Made by a program: the position numbers and the translations under genes
IMG/VR virus record: IMGVR_UViG_3300009488_001095
Coordinates: 1-22,882 of that record
Reading direction: 5' to 3' (one strand)
Source of the DNA: a virus
DNA length: 22,882 nucleotides
Shown: positions 6,546 through 13,560 of the stretch, in pieces
Position numbering within the stretch: position 1 is the stretch's first letter
How the letters are laid out: each line of letters starts with the position of its first letter
Notes under the pieces: generated by a model
The model's database searches: none
Told to the model about the DNA's origin: nothing
Seen by the model: the letters and a program-made list of their open reading frames with translations, nothing else

Positions 6546-7262
6546 ATGCTTAAGTTATTTCGTGGTGATTGTTTGAAGGTAATGAAGAAAATACCTAATA
6601 AGTTTGTAAGTTTAGTATTAGCTGACCCTCCCTATGGGATTATACGGTGTAATTGGGATATGGTGATTCCGTTAGAACCGATGTGGAAACAACTAAACCG
6701 TATTGTTAAAGATGATGGTGCTATTGTTATGACTTCAGCGCAACCATTCTCAAGTATGCTTGTCAGTAGTAATCCTGAAATGTTTTGTTATGAATGGGTT
6801 TGGGTGAAGAATAGAGTAACAAGTGCATTGAATATGAAGAGAATGCCAGGTCGGAACCATGAACAAATAGTTGTTTTCTCACCAACGGATAAGAAGGGAA
6901 CAGGTATATATAATCCACAGGGATTGAAACCTTATAATAAGGTGGTAAAGATACGTGCTCAGGCACAGCGGCATTACGGTGAATTGAAAGAGAAAACTCA
7001 CTTTCAAAAGTGGACTAACTATCCGAGAGATGTTTTATATGTATCGTGTGAAAATAAACCTAAGCATCCAAGTCAAAAACCTGTTGCTTTAATGGAATAT
7101 TTAATTAAAACCTATACGGGTAAGGATGGTGTAGTGTTAGATTTCTGTATGGGTTCAGGTACAACAGGTGTTGCTTGTAAAAGGCTTGGTAGGAGTTTTA
7201 TTGGAATAGAGTTAGATAGGAAGTTTTTTCTAATGGCTAAGAAAAGGATTAATGAAGCTTGA
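6546..7262 (+). CDS. beta-class DNA (N6-adenine/N4-cytosine) methyltransferase
   Basis: The ATG at 6546 has GGGGGA six bases upstream and is preferred over the GTG at 6528, which lacks a binding site. The product has 238 residues. Catalytic motif IV, ADPPYG, is near residues 27-32. A target-recognition-like middle includes KRMPGRNHEQIVVF. SAM-binding motif I, FCMGSGTTG, and the acidic IGIELD strand are near the C-terminus, preceded by HPSQKPVALME (motif X region). The order IV then X/I is that of beta-class amino-methyltransferases. There is no partner restriction gene, so it is probably an orphan phage methylase that protects or marks phage DNA. Its first 11 codons recur almost unchanged at 12947 as a truncated relic. 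Confidence 0.9.
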   Translation: MLKLFRGDCLKVMKKIPNKFVSLVLADPPYGIIRCNWDMVIPLEPMWKQLNRIVKDDGAIVMTSAQPFSSMLVSSNPEMFCYEWVWVKNRVTSALNMKRMPGRNHEQIVVFSPTDKKGTGIYNPQGLKPYNKVVKIRAQAQRHYGELKEKTHFQKWTNYPRDVLYVSCENKPKHPSQKPVALMEYLIKTYTGKDGVVLDFCMGSGTTGVACKRLGRSFIGIELDRKFFLMAKKRINEA

Positions 7263-7293
7263 ACAGTTAAAATCTTATTATTAGAGGTGTATA

Positions 7294-7866
7294 ATGAATC
7301 TGAGGGTATTGCTGGCACAGAGAAAAGACCTTCTTCGGATTAAATTCAGTTCGGATAAGTTAGGTGATATAGATGTGGATTTATTTGAAGAATTAAATTT
7401 TTCTATTGAGAAAGGTTTAGGAGAGCATATTGAAGTGCAGGCGGGTATGTGTGCTTGGTGGGGTATAATGGCGCAAGTTGCTGATAGTGAACTAAAAGAA
7501 TTTGAACAGGATTATGATGCTTGGCACACACCAAGATATGAGAAGGAGTATGATAGACTTTGGAGAGAAATGGATTATAAGACATCGCAGAAACCGAATA
7601 TTAATTCTGTGGATAATGCAGTGAAAATTCGTCATAGGAATGCGTATAATTTATGGCAAGGGAAGTTGAGAGATGCACGACTAAGGGCATCAATATTAAA
7701 GGATGCGGTTAAGTGGTGGTCGGAGAAGGGTCAGATGCTGGTTCAAGCGGCAAAGATAAAAGTTACTGAGATGGGAACTACGGACTTTATTCAACGTATA
7801 TCGGAAGATAAAGATAAAGAGAGAGTTGAAACACTCAAGAGTAGAATGAAGAAGACGAAACGGTAG
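7294..7866 (+). CDS. putative UvsY-like recombination mediator (helical phage protein)
   Basis: The ATG at 7294 follows a modest AGAGGTG. The product has 190 residues and is charged and mainly helical, with a basic tail. Two motifs resemble UvsY-like phage proteins. The first is near residues 45-70 (HIEVQAGMCAWWGIMAQVAD). The second, near 117-150, contains NLWQGKLRDARLRASILKDAV followed by KWWSEKGQMLVQAAK. UvsY in T4 loads the RecA homologue UvsX onto SSB-coated DNA. The position directly before a gp32-like SSB and RecA fits that role. The assignment rests on context and faint pattern resemblance, so a generic coiled-coil recombination protein is equally possible. The SSB gene follows after 29 nt. 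Confidence 0.45.
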   Translation: MNLRVLLAQRKDLLRIKFSSDKLGDIDVDLFEELNFSIEKGLGEHIEVQAGMCAWWGIMAQVADSELKEFEQDYDAWHTPRYEKEYDRLWREMDYKTSQKPNINSVDNAVKIRHRNAYNLWQGKLRDARLRASILKDAVKWWSEKGQMLVQAAKIKVTEMGTTDFIQRISEDKDKERVETLKSRMKKTKR

Positions 7867-7895
7867 TTTGTATATATAGGTAGGAGGTAATTAAA

Positions 7896-8882
7896 ATGAA
7901 GGCACGTGGTGTAAAGGTAGAGGCTGCACGTCTACTTGATGGATTATCAAAGATGAAGAGGAAAGGGTGGCAGGACGGGAATATGTTAGAGTATGATACA
8001 GGGACAGAGGCGAAGCCTGCTAAGAACATTATTAGACCTGTCTGGGAAATACAGAGTTGTTTTGTTCATTATGTGCAGGATTATATTGAGGAGACGGATA
8101 ACGTTTCAAAAGTTCCTGTCTGTGTAGGAAGACCTCGATGTCCGATATGTAAAGCAAGAGAGGAGTTGTATTCTATTGGAACCAAAGAGGCAAAAGACCA
8201 GGCAAGTAAGTTTAGACCGTCAGAACGTCACTATTGGAATGTGATACCAAGATGGGAATATGACTGGGGTGGTACTGATGCAGTACGGTTTCTTATCTTG
8301 TCTTTTGGTAAGATGGCAAGGGAGTCCCTGGAAGAAATGGTGAGTGATTATGGACATCCTGGGGATGTAGAGGTTGGTTACGACATAGTGTTTGAAGTGT
8401 TTGACCAAGAGACGGGATGGGGTAATCACTACGCATTGTATCCAGTTAAGGAGCGCAGTCGTAGTGGAAGTAGGATTACTGAGGAGCTTCAAGTGACACC
8501 TTTGACAAAGGATGAATTGGATATGGAATTAGTTTCTTGTGATAAGTATGTTACACCGCCGTCTGAAGAGGAACTTGAGACGTTTGATGAAATCTTCCTT
8601 ATCAAAGGTACTAAAACAAGAACCAGTAAGAAGCGACGTGATGCTGAGGAAATTAGTAGTAGGAAGAGACCAAGTCTTCCACCACCTGAAGATGAAGAAG
8701 AAAGTTACTTTTGTTTTGGTGATGCAAGTATTTATGATAAGAAGTCATCAGCATGTGGTGAGTGCGCTGAGAGTGATAGTTGCTCACGTGACATTAAGAA
8801 GAATAGAATACAAAAATTGAGGGCTAAGAAGTCAGTGGGTAAAGTTGCAGCTAAGAAGAACACGGATAGTTTACCATTCTGA
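7896..8882 (+). CDS. gp32-like single-stranded DNA-binding protein
   Basis: The ATG at 7896 follows a strong TAGGAGGTAATTAAA. The product has 328 residues. The core has candidate zinc ligands H58, C76, C82 and C85 (CVGRPRCPIC), spaced much like H64/C77/C87/C90 of T4 gp32. RHYWNVIPRWEY and a ...YGHPGDVEVGYDIVFEVF segment follow, both typical of phage SSBs of this group. After residue 220 the protein becomes acidic and Lys-rich (EEELETFDE, PPPEDEEES). A second Cys cluster comes at C273, C287, C290 and C296, and the protein ends in TDSLPF. This protein would coat ssDNA during replication and recombination beside RecA and the UvsY-like protein. The tail is discussed as a finding. An overlapping ORF at 8539-8820 is a shadow. 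Confidence 0.8.
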   Translation: MKARGVKVEAARLLDGLSKMKRKGWQDGNMLEYDTGTEAKPAKNIIRPVWEIQSCFVHYVQDYIEETDNVSKVPVCVGRPRCPICKAREELYSIGTKEAKDQASKFRPSERHYWNVIPRWEYDWGGTDAVRFLILSFGKMARESLEEMVSDYGHPGDVEVGYDIVFEVFDQETGWGNHYALYPVKERSRSGSRITEELQVTPLTKDELDMELVSCDKYVTPPSEEELETFDEIFLIKGTKTRTSKKRRDAEEISSRKRPSLPPPEDEEESYFCFGDASIYDKKSSACGECAESDSCSRDIKKNRIQKLRAKKSVGKVAAKKNTDSLPF

Positions 8883-8895
8883 AGGAGTGATTAAT

Positions 8896-9483
8896 ATGCG
8901 TTGTATAGTATGTTACAAGTCTTTCACATACTATAAGGAATTTTATGAGAGGCGGGGTTTTTCATCCCAGCAAAGGTGTCCTTCATGTGCGGCTTTAAGA
9001 AAGGGTCGAGACCGTCGTAAGATACATACACATATCATAAGGGCGGGGTGTGTCCTTGTGGACATCCCCGCTTCCTTAGTGCAGGCACCTACACTCATTA
9101 AAAAGGGAGAGGATAACCCGCCGTGCTTTCGATTTGTTATTAGGTCAAGGATTCATCCGAGAGAAAGTGTGGGTTATCTAACAGTTTACGACCATCGTAG
9201 AAGTGCTGATAAGTCTTCTTCTCTTAAAGCATCTATTAGAATTATGAAAGCGACGGAGGTAAATATGGGTGGGTCGTACGAATATATGGTGCTTGATGAG
9301 CCTGAGACAGATGAAGTTGAAGGACGTGTGATAGTCCTTGAGAAATCAGGTGTGGGCTTTTCGCGTAAACATAAGGGTACAATATGTGTCCCTGAAGGTT
9401 CAGTATGGAATAAGTGTGGTTATTCCTGGAGTGATAACAAATATCATGAATGGATGTTAGTGGTGTACGCAGGAGGTAGATAA
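8896..9483 (+). CDS. zinc-ribbon protein of unknown function
   Basis: The ATG at 8896 with AAGGAG at 8882-8887 is chosen over a TTG at 8845 that lies inside the SSB gene. The product has 195 residues. The N-terminus is a zinc ribbon, MRCIVC...CPSC (Cys 3, 6, 28 and 31), followed by a very basic stretch ALRKGRDRRK. The rest looks beta-rich with no motif I recognise. Zinc ribbons of this kind often bind nucleic acids or mediate protein contacts in replication complexes. It lies between SSB and RecA, and its stop is only 2 nt before the recA start, so a role in recombination or repair is plausible but unproven. Confidence 0.6.
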   Translation: MRCIVCYKSFTYYKEFYERRGFSSQQRCPSCAALRKGRDRRKIHTHIIRAGCVLVDIPASLVQAPTLIKKGEDNPPCFRFVIRSRIHPRESVGYLTVYDHRRSADKSSSLKASIRIMKATEVNMGGSYEYMVLDEPETDEVEGRVIVLEKSGVGFSRKHKGTICVPEGSVWNKCGYSWSDNKYHEWMLVVYAGGR

Positions 9484-9485
9484 AC

Positions 9486-10469
9486 GTGAAGTCTATCACA
9501 AGTAAGATTGTAAAAAGTATACAGGGTCACAGGAGTAAAGAGAGCATAGGTTTCTTAGGCGGTGGACAGTTAGAGTGTGAGCGTATTAGTTCACAGAGTG
9601 TATTATTGGATGAAATTCTTGGAGGTGGTTTTCCTTTGGGGAGAGTAGTTGAGATATATGGGTCTGAGGGGAGTGGAAAGACAACGGTAGCTTTACATTT
9701 ACTGGCGGAAAATCAAAGTCAAGGTGGTATTTCAGCGTTTATAGATGTAGAACACGCTTTAGACCCACAGTATGCAGAGGTGATAGGTATAGATAAAGAG
9801 GATTTAATATTTTCACAGCCAGGAAGTGGTGAGGAGGCTTTCGAGTTAGTAATGGATATTATGGAGGGGAAAAGAAAGTTGTCTGAGTCTGCTCATTTGG
9901 TAATAGTGATAGACTCAGTTGCCGCCCTTGCAAGTAGAGATGAATTAAGTGGAGAAATAACTGATTTGAAGATAGCACCTGTTGCCAGGCTTTTAAGTCA
10001 GTCCCTAAGACGAATAGTGAGCACAATTAGAGAAACGAATACTGTTCTGGTATTTATAAACCAGTTACGGGAGCGGATTGGTAGGTGGGGGTTATCAAGT
10101 TATTCAACAGGTGGAAAGGCGTTGAAGTATTATTCAAGTGTCAGATTGGAGTTGATGTCAACTAAAAAGGTAAAGGACAGAGAAAAGATGATTGGTCAGA
10201 TAGTACGTGCTACTGTGGTGAAGAATAAAACGGCTCCCCCTTTCCAGACAGCGGAGTTTCAAATTATATGGGGTCAAGGAATAGATATACTTCACTCGGT
10301 TGTTATATTTGCGGAAAAGTATGATGTTATTAAGAAAGTAGGGGGGTGGTATGTTTTCGGGGATTTCAAGGTGCAGGGTATTAAGAGATTGATAGATAAG
10401 ATTTCTACGGATGAAGGTTTATATGACTCACTGTGGGAAGCTATTATGAAAGTGAAGGAAGATTCTTAA
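9486..10469 (+). CDS. recA: RecA/UvsX-type recombinase
   Basis: The GTG start at 9486 is supported by AGGAGG at 9471-9476, with 9 nt between them. The 327-residue product is close to bacterial RecA (about 350). Walker A is GSEGSGKT (59-66), the catalytic Glu sits in DVEHALDP (E89), and Walker B is VIVIDS (ending near 144). INQLRERIG and a Gly-rich TGGKALKYYSSVRLEL segment correspond to the L2 DNA-binding region. It should form ATP-dependent filaments on ssDNA for strand exchange and recombination-dependent replication. The C-terminal domain is short and lacks the usual long acidic tail. It follows SSB and a UvsY-like gene, which makes a recombination cassette. A leader with a sigma-28-like motif follows, so recA probably ends its transcription unit. 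Confidence 0.92.
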   Translation: MKSITSKIVKSIQGHRSKESIGFLGGGQLECERISSQSVLLDEILGGGFPLGRVVEIYGSEGSGKTTVALHLLAENQSQGGISAFIDVEHALDPQYAEVIGIDKEDLIFSQPGSGEEAFELVMDIMEGKRKLSESAHLVIVIDSVAALASRDELSGEITDLKIAPVARLLSQSLRRIVSTIRETNTVLVFINQLRERIGRWGLSSYSTGGKALKYYSSVRLELMSTKKVKDREKMIGQIVRATVVKNKTAPPFQTAEFQIIWGQGIDILHSVVIFAEKYDVIKKVGGWYVFGDFKVQGIKRLIDKISTDEGLYDSLWEAIMKVKEDS

Positions 10470-10532
10470 ATCAAAGTAAACGTTTTTTGAAGGTAGGCGT
10501 CTTATTCGTTTGGGAAAATGTTAAAAAAGTTC

Positions 10533-10560
10533 TAAGGTTCATTCAGGTTTCTGCCGATAA
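10533..10560 (+). promoter_or_regulatory. sigma-28-like promoter motif, copy 1 (upstream of GHKL-HExxH gene)
   Basis: TAAG at 10533, 16 nt, then GCCGATAA at 10553-10560. This matches the FliA/SigD consensus TAAA-N15-GCCGATAA except for one A-to-G change and one extra spacer base. The noncoding leader 10476-10567 also resembles 14403-14492 over about 90 bp, including a shared TTTTGAAGGTARGCGT block upstream of the motif. The start codon of the next gene is 45 nt downstream, after AGGAGG. Confidence 0.6.
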
Positions 10561-10604
10561 TATTGGATGAAGTAATTAACACAAGATTTTAGGAGGTCGT
10601 TAAT

Positions 10605-12326
10605 ATGAAAGTCGGTTTCCCAGACAATATTTTTGAGAAAAGTCTTTTGGATTACCATGACTGGAAAACGGCGTGGTTTCGGGAAGCGTTGCAAAACGCT
10701 GTTGACGCGGGAGCGACAGAGGTACACTTCCATGTTGATGAAGTTAAGAAACGCCTTGCCTGTAGCGATAATGGTTGTGGAATGAATAAGGACGTTCTGA
10801 TTAATAAACTTCTTCATCTTGGTGAGTCTTATAAGGAAGAAGGTTCTATCGGTGGTTTCGGTCGTGCGAAGGAGATATTATTCTTTGCTCACTCATCTTG
10901 GAATGTTAAAACTACTTGGAAAGGTGTGACAATTAATGCAGGTGGTAGCTACCTTGACTATACGATAACTCTGCAGGAGGAATGTGATGGTACTGTGGGA
11001 ACAGCTGTTTATGTGGTAGCTAAAGAAGTGGGTGGCACAATGCGACGGGCAGTGGAATATCTCAGTTCTTGTCAGCCTAAAGGATGTAAGATATTCTTGA
11101 ATGGAGAATTATTGAAATGTACCGTGAGACGGGGTAAATTAAGGAGTATGCTTCCTTGGTCAAATGTCTACTTAAATAGTTCGCTGGAAGGTGAAAGGCT
11201 CTATGTTAGAGTAAAGGGTGTAACGATGTTTAACCGTTGGCTTTTTACTGCTAAATCAAGTGTTATTCTTGAACTAACTGAAAGTACGGTTAATTGTCTT
11301 ACAACTAATAGAGATGGGTTGAGTATTAACTACTCAGATGAGTTAGACGCTGTAATCGCTAAGGAATTTAAGAGGGAGACAAGTGCATGTGGCAAGGTTA
11401 TACCTGGGATGGTAGTTCATTTTAAAGGTTTCGGACAGATACAACATACGGAAGATAGCGGAGTTCAGGCGGGGGAAAGTAATGATAGTGATGGTACACA
11501 ACCTACAGGGTTTGGTAAGGAGATTACGACAGATGGTATAAGAATGTGTTTTGTTTCGGATGAGGATAATTTCCCTTCTTACGGTGTCCCTTTTGTATTT
11601 AATTGCAGAGACGACACGTCTTTTGATTGGAATGATAAAAAGGTTAGAAAAATTGGTCGAGTGTGGTATACTTTAGGTTCTATGGCAGAGAAGGACTTGA
11701 GAAAAAGTGGTTTAATTCGTGAGGATATGAAAGTTGCTTTGGGTTTTACTCTTCAGGATGATGCTATGGCTCAGTTAATAAGGCATGGTAATTATATTGT
11801 ATTGTTGGTAAATCCTAAGTTCTATAAGAGAAGACCTTTCACATCTTTTGTGGTGCGCGCTGTCAATAGCTTATTTCACGAGCTAACTCATCTTTGGGTA
11901 AAAGACCATAATACGAAGTTTATTTCAATGATGGGTAGTTTCCCCGATAAGTTTGGCGCAGGGTATGCAGGGTATTATGAAGTAGCATTGGCAATGAGTA
12001 AGAGTTGTATTCCTTTGGGTGAGCAAGAGATAGAAGAGACTGTTGATATTGTTTCAGAAGTGGATGCTTTAATGCAGGATAAAGGTTTTAAAAAAGTGCA
12101 GACTTCTCAATTAGTTGTATGGAAAGCTGGTAATGGTAGGAATGTACTTGCTTTCCTTGAAGGAAGTAAACAGTTCGTGTTTAATCAGGCGGTATATGAG
12201 AAGCTAAGTCAGATGACGGATATGAAAGTTTCTTCTCGTAAGAGGGGTGCCTCTATTAAGGTAGATGACGTGGACACGACGGCAGAATTGAAGTCAGTAG
12301 TAAAGCAGTATGTAGAAGGGTTATAA
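10605..12326 (+). CDS. GHKL-type ATPase fused to a HExxH metallopeptidase-like domain
   Basis: The ATG follows AGGAGG. The product has 573 residues. The N-terminal region is a GHKL (Hsp90/MutL/histidine-kinase) ATPase: N-box REALQNAVDAGA (E27, N31, D34), G1 box SDNGCGM (54-60) and G2-type GGFGRA (83-88). A conserved LTTNRDGLS segment lies at about 232-240. After a linker rich in Gly, Asp and Ser (around 280-305), the C-terminal half carries HELTH (425-429) followed by DHNTKF (434-439), a zinc-protease signature as in SprT/WLM-like domains. The ATPase half resembles uncharacterised phage ATPases. The biological role is unknown; ATP-dependent remodelling plus proteolysis is conceivable. It is the first gene after a sigma-28-like promoter motif, and the sigma-factor gene follows 30 nt later, so the two are probably co-transcribed. 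Confidence 0.75.
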   Translation: MKVGFPDNIFEKSLLDYHDWKTAWFREALQNAVDAGATEVHFHVDEVKKRLACSDNGCGMNKDVLINKLLHLGESYKEEGSIGGFGRAKEILFFAHSSWNVKTTWKGVTINAGGSYLDYTITLQEECDGTVGTAVYVVAKEVGGTMRRAVEYLSSCQPKGCKIFLNGELLKCTVRRGKLRSMLPWSNVYLNSSLEGERLYVRVKGVTMFNRWLFTAKSSVILELTESTVNCLTTNRDGLSINYSDELDAVIAKEFKRETSACGKVIPGMVVHFKGFGQIQHTEDSGVQAGESNDSDGTQPTGFGKEITTDGIRMCFVSDEDNFPSYGVPFVFNCRDDTSFDWNDKKVRKIGRVWYTLGSMAEKDLRKSGLIREDMKVALGFTLQDDAMAQLIRHGNYIVLLVNPKFYKRRPFTSFVVRAVNSLFHELTHLWVKDHNTKFISMMGSFPDKFGAGYAGYYEVALAMSKSCIPLGEQEIEETVDIVSEVDALMQDKGFKKVQTSQLVVWKAGNGRNVLAFLEGSKQFVFNQAVYEKLSQMTDMKVSSRKRGASIKVDDVDTTAELKSVVKQYVEGL

Positions 12327-12356
12327 GATGCCTTTCTATGTTATTAGGAGGTTGTT

Positions 12357-12947
12357 ATGCAAGGAATGACAGTGAAGGAGAGGAAAACTGTTATTTACTG
12401 GGTGAAGGAGTTTACTTCATCTCTTCTTGATAGTGATGATTTGATGCAGGAGGCTTTTTTAGTATATTTGAATTCACGTGAGAACTATCAAGAGGGGAGG
12501 TCTTCATTCTATACGTTCTTTTCCAATTGTCTCCATAATCATTTTACTAATTTATATAATAGACGGAAGCAGGGGATAGAACTTGTTGCTATCACTTTAG
12601 ACGACCCAGTAGATAGTAATAGAGAAGACGGTGAGACAGTTGGGAAGAGTATAGCTTCATGTAAGTGGACGCCATTAGAACAATTGGAATGGGAAGAGTT
12701 ACTCCAAAAGGTGGAAGAAAGGTTGGATACTATTGCTCTACAGATTTTTGTCATTCGTACAAGAGAGTGTCCTCTTGAATTATCTGAACAGGTGAAGGGG
12801 AAACATATATCAGACACACGGTTAGCTTCTTATTTAGGTGTTAAGCGTAAGGTCGTTACTGCGGCGAATAAGAGAATTAAGCGGGCTGTTCTCCTGGCTT
12901 GTAGTCGAAAGCCTATAGAGGTTCATAGAATATTAAGGAGCTTATGA
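12357..12947 (+). CDS. phage-encoded sigma-70-family RNA polymerase sigma factor
   Basis: The ATG follows TTAGGAGG. The 196-residue product has a sigma region 2 core, DSDDLMQEAFLVYLNSRENY (25-44), then GRSSFYTFFSNCLHNHFTNL and a basic YNRRK (68-72). A variable linker follows, then a region-4-like helix-turn-helix at about 152-182 (DTRLASYLGVKRKVVTAANK). The two-domain layout and length resemble ECF or group 3/4 sigma factors and the middle/late sigma factors of Gram-positive phages. It would redirect host RNA polymerase to phage promoters. The recurrent TAAR-N16-GCYGAYAA motif, including one copy ahead of this operon, is the natural candidate target and would make the gene autoregulated. That link is inferred. 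Its stop overlaps the start of the methyltransferase relic. Confidence 0.78.
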   Translation: MQGMTVKERKTVIYWVKEFTSSLLDSDDLMQEAFLVYLNSRENYQEGRSSFYTFFSNCLHNHFTNLYNRRKQGIELVAITLDDPVDSNREDGETVGKSIASCKWTPLEQLEWEELLQKVEERLDTIALQIFVIRTRECPLELSEQVKGKHISDTRLASYLGVKRKVVTAANKRIKRAVLLACSRKPIEVHRILRSL

Positions 12948-13006
12948 TGTTTAAGTTGTTTCGTGGTGATTGTTTGGAGATAAAAAGTGAAGGTAATGCG
13001 GCTTAG
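12947..13006 (+). pseudogene. truncated relic of a DNA methyltransferase gene (19 codons)
   Basis: The frame MFKLFRGDCLEIKSEG is almost the same as the start of the methyltransferase at 6546 (MLKLFRGDCLKV). The DNA is also nearly identical over TTTCGTGGTGATTGTTTG. After about 11 codons the similarity ends and TAG follows at 13004. AAGGAG at 12934-12939 and an ATGA overlap with the sigma-factor stop show that its translation signals are intact. Iteron/dyad copy 2 begins 20 nt later. It is most simply the stub of a second methyltransferase copy removed by deletion or recombination. A tiny expressed peptide cannot be excluded. Confidence 0.7.
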
Positions 13007-13025
13007 TATAATGCGTTATACTTGT

Positions 13026-13141
13026 ACCCAGAGGCGTCCAGATGCGTCAGATTGCCCTATAATGTGGTATTGAGTGTAATCATACACGAATTTAACAAAA
13101 ACTCAACCACGGGCGTCTGGATGCGTCTGGTGATAGGTTGC
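13026..13141 (+). promoter_or_regulatory. iteron/dyad element, copy 2 (upstream of resolvase-like gene)
   Basis: This is the second copy of the 1326-1441 element, offset by exactly 11,700 bp with no gaps. The core 13066-13090 is identical to 1366-1390 and contains GTGTA-ATCA-TACAC. The left arm differs at one base. The right arm carries GGCGTCTGGATGCGTCTG, which matches the left-arm iteron GGCGTCCAGATGCGTCAG in direct orientation. Here the arms are direct repeats, whereas copy 1 also shows a perfect inverted repeat. A TATAAT lies at about 13059-13064, and TTGAGT at 13070 has TAACAA 17 nt on. It precedes the resolvase/exonuclease pair. Confidence 0.62.
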
Positions 13142-13178
13142 CGTGATAGAGTAGAGAATATAAGGGAGGTTGGAGATA

Positions 13179-13511
13179 ATGCCAACGAGTGCTACGGCAT
13201 GGAAAGGTTTGGAAAGAAGGATAGCACGGCGTTTTGGTGTAGAACGACATGCTAAAACAGGTTTAGGGGATGCAACTCCTGATGTTATTGCTCCAGTTAG
13301 GTTTAGGAAGTGTGCTATCATATCAGTTGAAGTTAAGTTGAGGGGTTCTGTACCTAAAGGGATTACGAAAGGATTAGAGCAATCAATAAAGAATACTAAA
13401 AAACGACATCTACCAGTTCTTATAATGAAAGAGAAGAATAAGAAAGATGATGATGCTGTAGTTGTAATGAAATTGAAAGACTTTTGTAAATATATTGTGA
13501 AGGTGGAGTAG
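13179..13511 (+). CDS. PD-(D/E)XK nuclease, Holliday-junction-resolvase-like
   Basis: The ATG at 13179 follows AGGGAGG at 13163-13169 and is preferred to the TTG at 13170. The product has 110 residues and is small and basic. It has WKGLERRIARRFGVER (residues 8-23, with a helix-1 Glu), GLGDATPDVIAP (PD motif, about 28-39), ISVEVKLRG (E-x-K, about 46-54) and a basic C-terminus. This spacing and size are typical of Hjc-type Holliday-junction resolvases and similar small phage nucleases. It would resolve branched recombination or replication intermediates made by RecA, SSB and the UvsY-like protein. Other small PD-(D/E)XK nucleases are possible. It is the first gene after iteron/dyad copy 2, followed after 49 nt by the 5' exonuclease. 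Confidence 0.68.
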   Translation: MPTSATAWKGLERRIARRFGVERHAKTGLGDATPDVIAPVRFRKCAIISVEVKLRGSVPKGITKGLEQSIKNTKKRHLPVLIMKEKNKKDDDAVVVMKLKDFCKYIVKVE

Positions 13512-13560
13512 ATGAGAGGAAAGCCTTGTACTCTTGAAACACGGATGGGAGGTGCCAAGT

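Noticed and set aside
8539-8820. 93-codon + strand frame inside the SSB gene
   Set aside because: It is a shadow frame without a start signal. The SSB frame has conserved motifs on both sides.
13022-13255. 77-codon + strand open frame
   Set aside because: It runs through the iteron/dyad element into the resolvase gene in another frame. It has no Shine-Dalgarno sequence, and the overlapping resolvase frame has PD-(D/E)XK motifs.
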